From Eubacterium sp. (GTDB lineage Bacteria > Bacillota > Clostridia > Lachnospirales > Lachnospiraceae), in contig JALFIK010000114.1 of the NCBI GenBank assembly GCA_022776205.1, forward strand, positions 1 through 32,187: 32,187 nt of DNA. The letters run 5' to 3'. A program made the position numbers and the translations under genes. Shown in pieces: positions 28,276 to 32,187 of this stretch. A model generated the notes under the pieces. The model made no database searches. It was given only the letters and a program-made list of their open reading frames with translations, and was not told the DNA's origin. Positions within the stretch are counted from its first letter, which is position 1; each line of letters starts with the position of its first letter.

Positions 28276-29700
28276 ATGAATAATGAAAATAAAGAAAAGA
28301 AAAAAGTTCTTTTCAAAGACAGAAAAGTAAAAAAGGGAATGTTTTCCGCCGTTGCCGTTGTTTTCGTAATCGTGGCTGTGATTGCGGTGAATGTTTTCGT
28401 AACAAATAAAAATTATACAGTGGATGTGACATCTAATAAAATATATTCCCTGTCAAAACAGACAAAAAGTATCTTAAAAGGACTGGATGACGATGTTACC
28501 GTTTATGTGATCAATAAAAAATCAGATGTGAATTCTTCTTATGCCCAGGTGTGGAAAGAATATGAGAAAGAATCTTCCAGGGTAAAGTTTGTATATAAGG
28601 ATCCTTCCCTCTACCCGAATTTTACCAAGAAATATGTGGCAGACGGAGAGGAAGCAGCCGCTGACAGTGTGGTTGTAAAATGTGGGGACAAATATCGTTT
28701 TATCTCTTCCTCAAATTATGTATCTTACAGCTATGGAAGTGATTATTCCTATACGGCGGATTCTCTGCAGTTAGAAAGTCTTATGACGGAGGCAATCAAT
28801 TATGTGACTTCCGAAGAGACACCGGTCATTTATACGCTGAGCGGCCATGGAGAACAAAGCTTCACTTCCGGAGTGACCAGTAGTTTTGAAGGCGACAATT
28901 ATTCCGTGAAGGCCCTGAATCTGCTTACCCAGAATAAAGTCCCTGAAGATTGTGCGGTTCTTTTTATCAATGGTGCCCAGAAAGATATTTCAGAGAATGA
29001 AAAAAATCTGATGGATGCCTATATGAAAAAGGGCGGGAAAATGTATGTTTTTTTGGATGCCAGTGTGGAAAATCTGAAAAATTTGTATGCTTTATTAAAA
29101 GAATATAATGTGGTTGTGCAAAAAGGTGTTGTAGTGGAAACGGATTCAGATCATTTCACCCAGTATCCGATCTATCTCCTTCCGGAAATTGAGAGTGCAG
29201 AAGCGACCAATGCCCAGTATGACAGCAATATTTATGTTCTTGCTCCAAGTGCAAAGGGACTGAAAGAAGGCGGAAATGAGGAGAGCGGTTATACGGTATC
29301 TCCACTTCTTTCAACCAGTGAAAATGCCTATTCCAAAGTGGATACGACAAGCTCCACTCTCGAAAAAGAAAAAGGGGATATTGATGGTCCGTTTCACATT
29401 TCTGTTGCAGTGTCCGATGAGAATGAAGGACGAATGATTGTAACGGGATGTACCAATATGCTTCTTGATGACATAGACCAGGCGGTGGGCGGTGCCAATA
29501 CAGATTTCGTTTTAAACGGAGTGAATTATCTCACAAAGCAGGAGAACAAGATTTCAATTCGTGCCAAAAGTCTTAAGACGGAAAATGCCATGGTGCCGGC
29601 ATTTGATCAGAAAATGACTCTGATTATGACCGTGTTCATCGTGCCACTTGTCATGCTTGCGGCAGGTATCATTATTGTTATAAAGAGAAAAAAATTGTAA
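28276..29700 (+). CDS. GldG-like gliding-motility/ABC auxiliary family protein (extracytoplasmic domain with TM ends)
   Basis: VDVTSNKIYSLSKQTKSILKGLDDDVTVYVI, VIYTLSGHGEQSF; N- and C-terminal TM segments. Confidence 0.85.
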   Translation: MNNENKEKKKVLFKDRKVKKGMFSAVAVVFVIVAVIAVNVFVTNKNYTVDVTSNKIYSLSKQTKSILKGLDDDVTVYVINKKSDVNSSYAQVWKEYEKESSRVKFVYKDPSLYPNFTKKYVADGEEAAADSVVVKCGDKYRFISSSNYVSYSYGSDYSYTADSLQLESLMTEAINYVTSEETPVIYTLSGHGEQSFTSGVTSSFEGDNYSVKALNLLTQNKVPEDCAVLFINGAQKDISENEKNLMDAYMKKGGKMYVFLDASVENLKNLYALLKEYNVVVQKGVVVETDSDHFTQYPIYLLPEIESAEATNAQYDSNIYVLAPSAKGLKEGGNEESGYTVSPLLSTSENAYSKVDTTSSTLEKEKGDIDGPFHISVAVSDENEGRMIVTGCTNMLLDDIDQAVGGANTDFVLNGVNYLTKQENKISIRAKSLKTENAMVPAFDQKMTLIMTVFIVPLVMLAAGIIIVIKRKKL

Positions 29701-29705
29701 TTGTT

Positions 29706-30521
29706 TTATAATTTATAAAAAACCGGTTTTTTCTTACGAAAGATTGCGTAGTGGGAAAAACCGGCTTTTTTTAATATACCAGGAAGCTTTTGAAATTCCC
29801 AGGCCATATGTTTTGGTTTATGCCCGTCGCTTCCGATGGTGATGATTTCCCCACCCAGTTCCCGGTATCTTTTCAGTATGGAGATATGTGGGTTTGGCCA
29901 GTCCATGCCGTACTTGAGACCGGCTGTATTTACTTCAAGCCCCTTGCCTGCGGATATTATTTCATTCAGAATCGCATCAAGAATTTCCCTGAAGTCCCCG
30001 TAAACAAACAAAGGGGAATTTTCCGGGAGATAACGGCAGACATAATCTAGATGACCGGCAGCCTGATAATCAGGAAATACTTTAAGATTTGACAGGATCG
30101 TTTCGAAATAAGTCTCTATGCCCTCATGGGGTGTCATTTCATTAAAATAAACTCCGTCATAAGGATCCATTCCCTTTACAATGTGGCACGAATTAATAAT
30201 AAAATCAAAATCCTGCCCGTATTGCCGGTAAAAATCAGAAAGTGTACCGCCCAGATGAGGCTGTACACCAATTTCCAGTCCGTAAAGAACTTCAATTTCC
30301 GGGGCATACTTTTCCTTCAGGGTAAACAGAGTCTCTTTATAGTTTTTAAAATCCGGCAAAAAATCAAGTCCTTCCGGATTGTCCGGATAGTCCGGATCAA
30401 AATGCTCCGTAAAACAGATTGTCTTTAGTCCCAGACGGATGCCCTCCTTTATCATATCTTCCATCGGGGCTTCCGAATCAGAAGAAAATGCCGAGTGAAG
30501 ATGGGTGTCACAACAAATCAT
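29706..30521 (-). CDS. PHP-domain histidinol-phosphatase (HisK/HisJ-like)
   Basis: CDTHLHSAFSSDSEAPMEDMI, TEHFDPDYP, GSDGHKPKHMA. Confidence 0.9.
   Translation of the reverse strand: MICCDTHLHSAFSSDSEAPMEDMIKEGIRLGLKTICFTEHFDPDYPDNPEGLDFLPDFKNYKETLFTLKEKYAPEIEVLYGLEIGVQPHLGGTLSDFYRQYGQDFDFIINSCHIVKGMDPYDGVYFNEMTPHEGIETYFETILSNLKVFPDYQAAGHLDYVCRYLPENSPLFVYGDFREILDAILNEIISAGKGLEVNTAGLKYGMDWPNPHISILKRYRELGGEIITIGSDGHKPKHMAWEFQKLPGILKKAGFSHYAIFRKKKPVFYKL
29716..29772 (+). terminator. Intrinsic terminator of the Gld-like operon, embedded in the 3' coding end of the convergent PHP gene
   Basis: AAAACCGGTTTTTTC...GGAAAAACCGGCTTTTTT. Confidence 0.75.
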
Positions 30522-30666
30522 AAATTGCTCCTTTCTCAGACTCTTTTAGTAAAAAAGTGTATGTCAAACTGCACAATAACTGCATATTTTATCAGAAAAA
30601 TGACGACAATATCATAATAGCATAAAAGTAGTAAAAAAAAATAATTAATTTTATGCAAAATACTAC

Positions 30667-30695
30667 TTGAAATCTTGTTAATAATTCGGTAGAAT
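30667..30695 (+). promoter_or_regulatory. Promoter of gap
   Basis: TTGAAA (30667-30672), 17 nt spacer, TAGAAT (30690-30695). Confidence 0.65.
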
Positions 30696-30796
30696 AGTTA
30701 AAGATTTGACAGGGGAAGTCAAATGTATTTTCAGAATCATGCTTTTTTTTCTGAAAAAAGAACAATAAGAATTTCTAAAACTTAGGAGGAATTATT

Positions 30797-31813
30797 ATGG
30801 CAGTAAAAGTTGCAATTAACGGTTTTGGTCGTATCGGTCGTCTTGCATTCAGACAGATGTTTGGTGCAGAAGGTTATGAAGTTGTTGCTATCAACGACTT
30901 AACAAGTCCTGAAATGTTAGCTCATTTATTAAAATATGACTCTTCTCAGGGAAGATACGCATTATGCGATACCGTTTCCTATGGGGAAGATTCCATCACA
31001 GTAGACGGAAAAGAGATTAAGATTTACAAATTCCCTGATGCAAATGATTGCCCATGGGGAGAAATTGGTGTTGATGTAGTATTAGAGTGCTCCGGTTTCT
31101 ATACAAGCAAAGCAAAAGCACAGGCTCATATTAATGCCGGCGCTAAGAAAGTTGTTATTTCTGCTCCAGCAGGAAATGATCTGCCGACAGTTGTTTACAA
31201 TACTAACCATGAGATTTTAAAACCGGAAGATACTATTATCTCCGCTGCATCCTGTACAACAAACTGTTTAGCACCAATGGCTGATGCATTAAATAAATAT
31301 GCACCGATCCAGAGTGGTATTATGTGTACAATTCATGCTTACACAGGAGACCAGATGACTCTTGACGGACCTCAGAGAAAAGGTGACAAGAGAAGATCCC
31401 GTGCAGCAGCAGTTAACATCGTTCCGAACAGCACAGGTGCTGCAAAGGCAATCGGTCTTGTTATTCCTGAATTAAATGGAAAATTAATCGGTTCCGCACA
31501 GCGTGTACCAACCCCTACAGGATCCACAACAATCTTAACAGCAGTTGTTAAGGGAACAGATGTGACGGTTGAGGGAATCAACGCAGCTATGAAAGCAGCA
31601 TCCAATGAATCTTTCGGATACAATGAAGACGAGATCGTTTCTTCTGATATCGTTGGAATGAGATATGGTTCCTTATTCGATGCAACACAGACAATGGTTA
31701 ACAAAGTATCTGATGACTTATATGAGGTACAGGTTGTATCATGGTATGATAATGAGAACAGCTACACATCCCAGATGGTTCGTACGATCAAATACTTTGC
31801 TGAGTTAGCATAA
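30797..31813 (+). CDS. gap: Type I glyceraldehyde-3-phosphate dehydrogenase
   Basis: [56 protein letters not shown]. Confidence 0.98.
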   Translation: MAVKVAINGFGRIGRLAFRQMFGAEGYEVVAINDLTSPEMLAHLLKYDSSQGRYALCDTVSYGEDSITVDGKEIKIYKFPDANDCPWGEIGVDVVLECSGFYTSKAKAQAHINAGAKKVVISAPAGNDLPTVVYNTNHEILKPEDTIISAASCTTNCLAPMADALNKYAPIQSGIMCTIHAYTGDQMTLDGPQRKGDKRRSRAAAVNIVPNSTGAAKAIGLVIPELNGKLIGSAQRVPTPTGSTTILTAVVKGTDVTVEGINAAMKAASNESFGYNEDEIVSSDIVGMRYGSLFDATQTMVNKVSDDLYEVQVVSWYDNENSYTSQMVRTIKYFAELA

Positions 31814-31842
31814 GATAAATAAAAAAGTTAAAAAATATAAGA

Positions 31843-31891
31843 CTCAAACATGGGTCCGGTCTTATGGGCCGGACCCATAGTTGTTTTTGAG
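31843..31891 (+). other. Strong gap-pgk intercistronic stem-loop (attenuator/processing candidate)
   Basis: ATGGGTCCGG (31850-31859) / CCGGACCCAT (31869-31878), outer CTCAAAC/GTTTTTGAG, imperfect T tract. Confidence 0.8.
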
Positions 31892-31915
31892 ACCGTTTTA
31901 AAAAGGAGATTACTG

Positions 31916-32187
31916 ATGCTGAATAAAAAATCTGTAGATGATATCAATGTAAAAGGCAAAAGAGTTCTGGTACGCTGTGATTTTAACGTTCCTTTACAGG
32001 ATGGAAAAATCACGGATGAGAACCGTCTTGTTGCCTCCCTTCCGACAATTAAGAAATTAATCGCCGACGGAGGAAAAGTTATTCTCTGTTCCCATCTTGG
32101 AAAGCCGAAGGGAGAGCCGAAACCGGAATTATCCCTGGCACCGGTTGCAGTGCGTATGTCAGAACTTCTCGGACAGGAAGTGAAATT
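31916..32187 (+). CDS. pgk: Phosphoglycerate kinase, N-terminal part (3' end outside window)
   Basis: [49 protein letters not shown]...[18 protein letters not shown] before ATG 31916; open at window end. Confidence 0.97.
   Translation, partial: MLNKKSVDDINVKGKRVLVRCDFNVPLQDGKITDENRLVASLPTIKKLIADGGKVILCSHLGKPKGEPKPELSLAPVAVRMSELLGQEVK

Noticed and set aside
30676-30695. Possible Rex operator (TTGTTAATAATT) in the gap promoter
   Set aside because: Only the left half TTGTTAA is present; the expected TTAACAA half is missing, so I do not call it.

Overview
The window looks like ordinary chromosomal core sequence from an anaerobic Firmicute, probably Lachnospiraceae/Clostridia (inferred from gene content and protein style). 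I see no CRISPR array, transposase, integrase or phage genes. Gene order: rnhB (partial) - yraN - pgeF - DUF512 radical-SAM - der - plsY; a DRE-TIM condensing enzyme (Re-citrate synthase / isopropylmalate synthase-like); ABC-F (-); rex; nnrDE; mazF; yebC; a polar amino acid ABC transporter (SBP, permease, ATPase); aminotransferase (-); Fe-ADH; flavin reductase; zinc metallopeptidase; rlmH; SpoVB-like flippase (-); cysteine desulfurase; MBL hydrolase; tRNA-Arg(CCG) (-); a divergent second RlmH-like SPOUT protein; Lrp/AsnC regulator (-); gdhA (-); a GldA/F/G-like ABC operon; PHP phosphatase (-); gap; pgk (partial). The most interesting signal is a pair of RlmH homologues with complementary defects. 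The 18.8 kb copy keeps the SAM-binding GGSxGL and FPHQ motifs but stops before the conserved C-terminal YHK tail. The 23.4 kb copy has lost the SAM-binding motifs but keeps an intact YRGYRI...HPYHK tail. Because RlmH builds a composite active site from the SAM pocket of one monomer and the tail of the other, the two may form an obligate heterodimer. Second is a perfect 21-bp inverted repeat shared by the gdhA leader and the lrp upstream region, with a second 11-bp block in the same order. Third is a leader-peptide/hairpin arrangement ahead of the divergent RlmH paralogue. All calls come from reading the sequence; no searches or folding programs were run.
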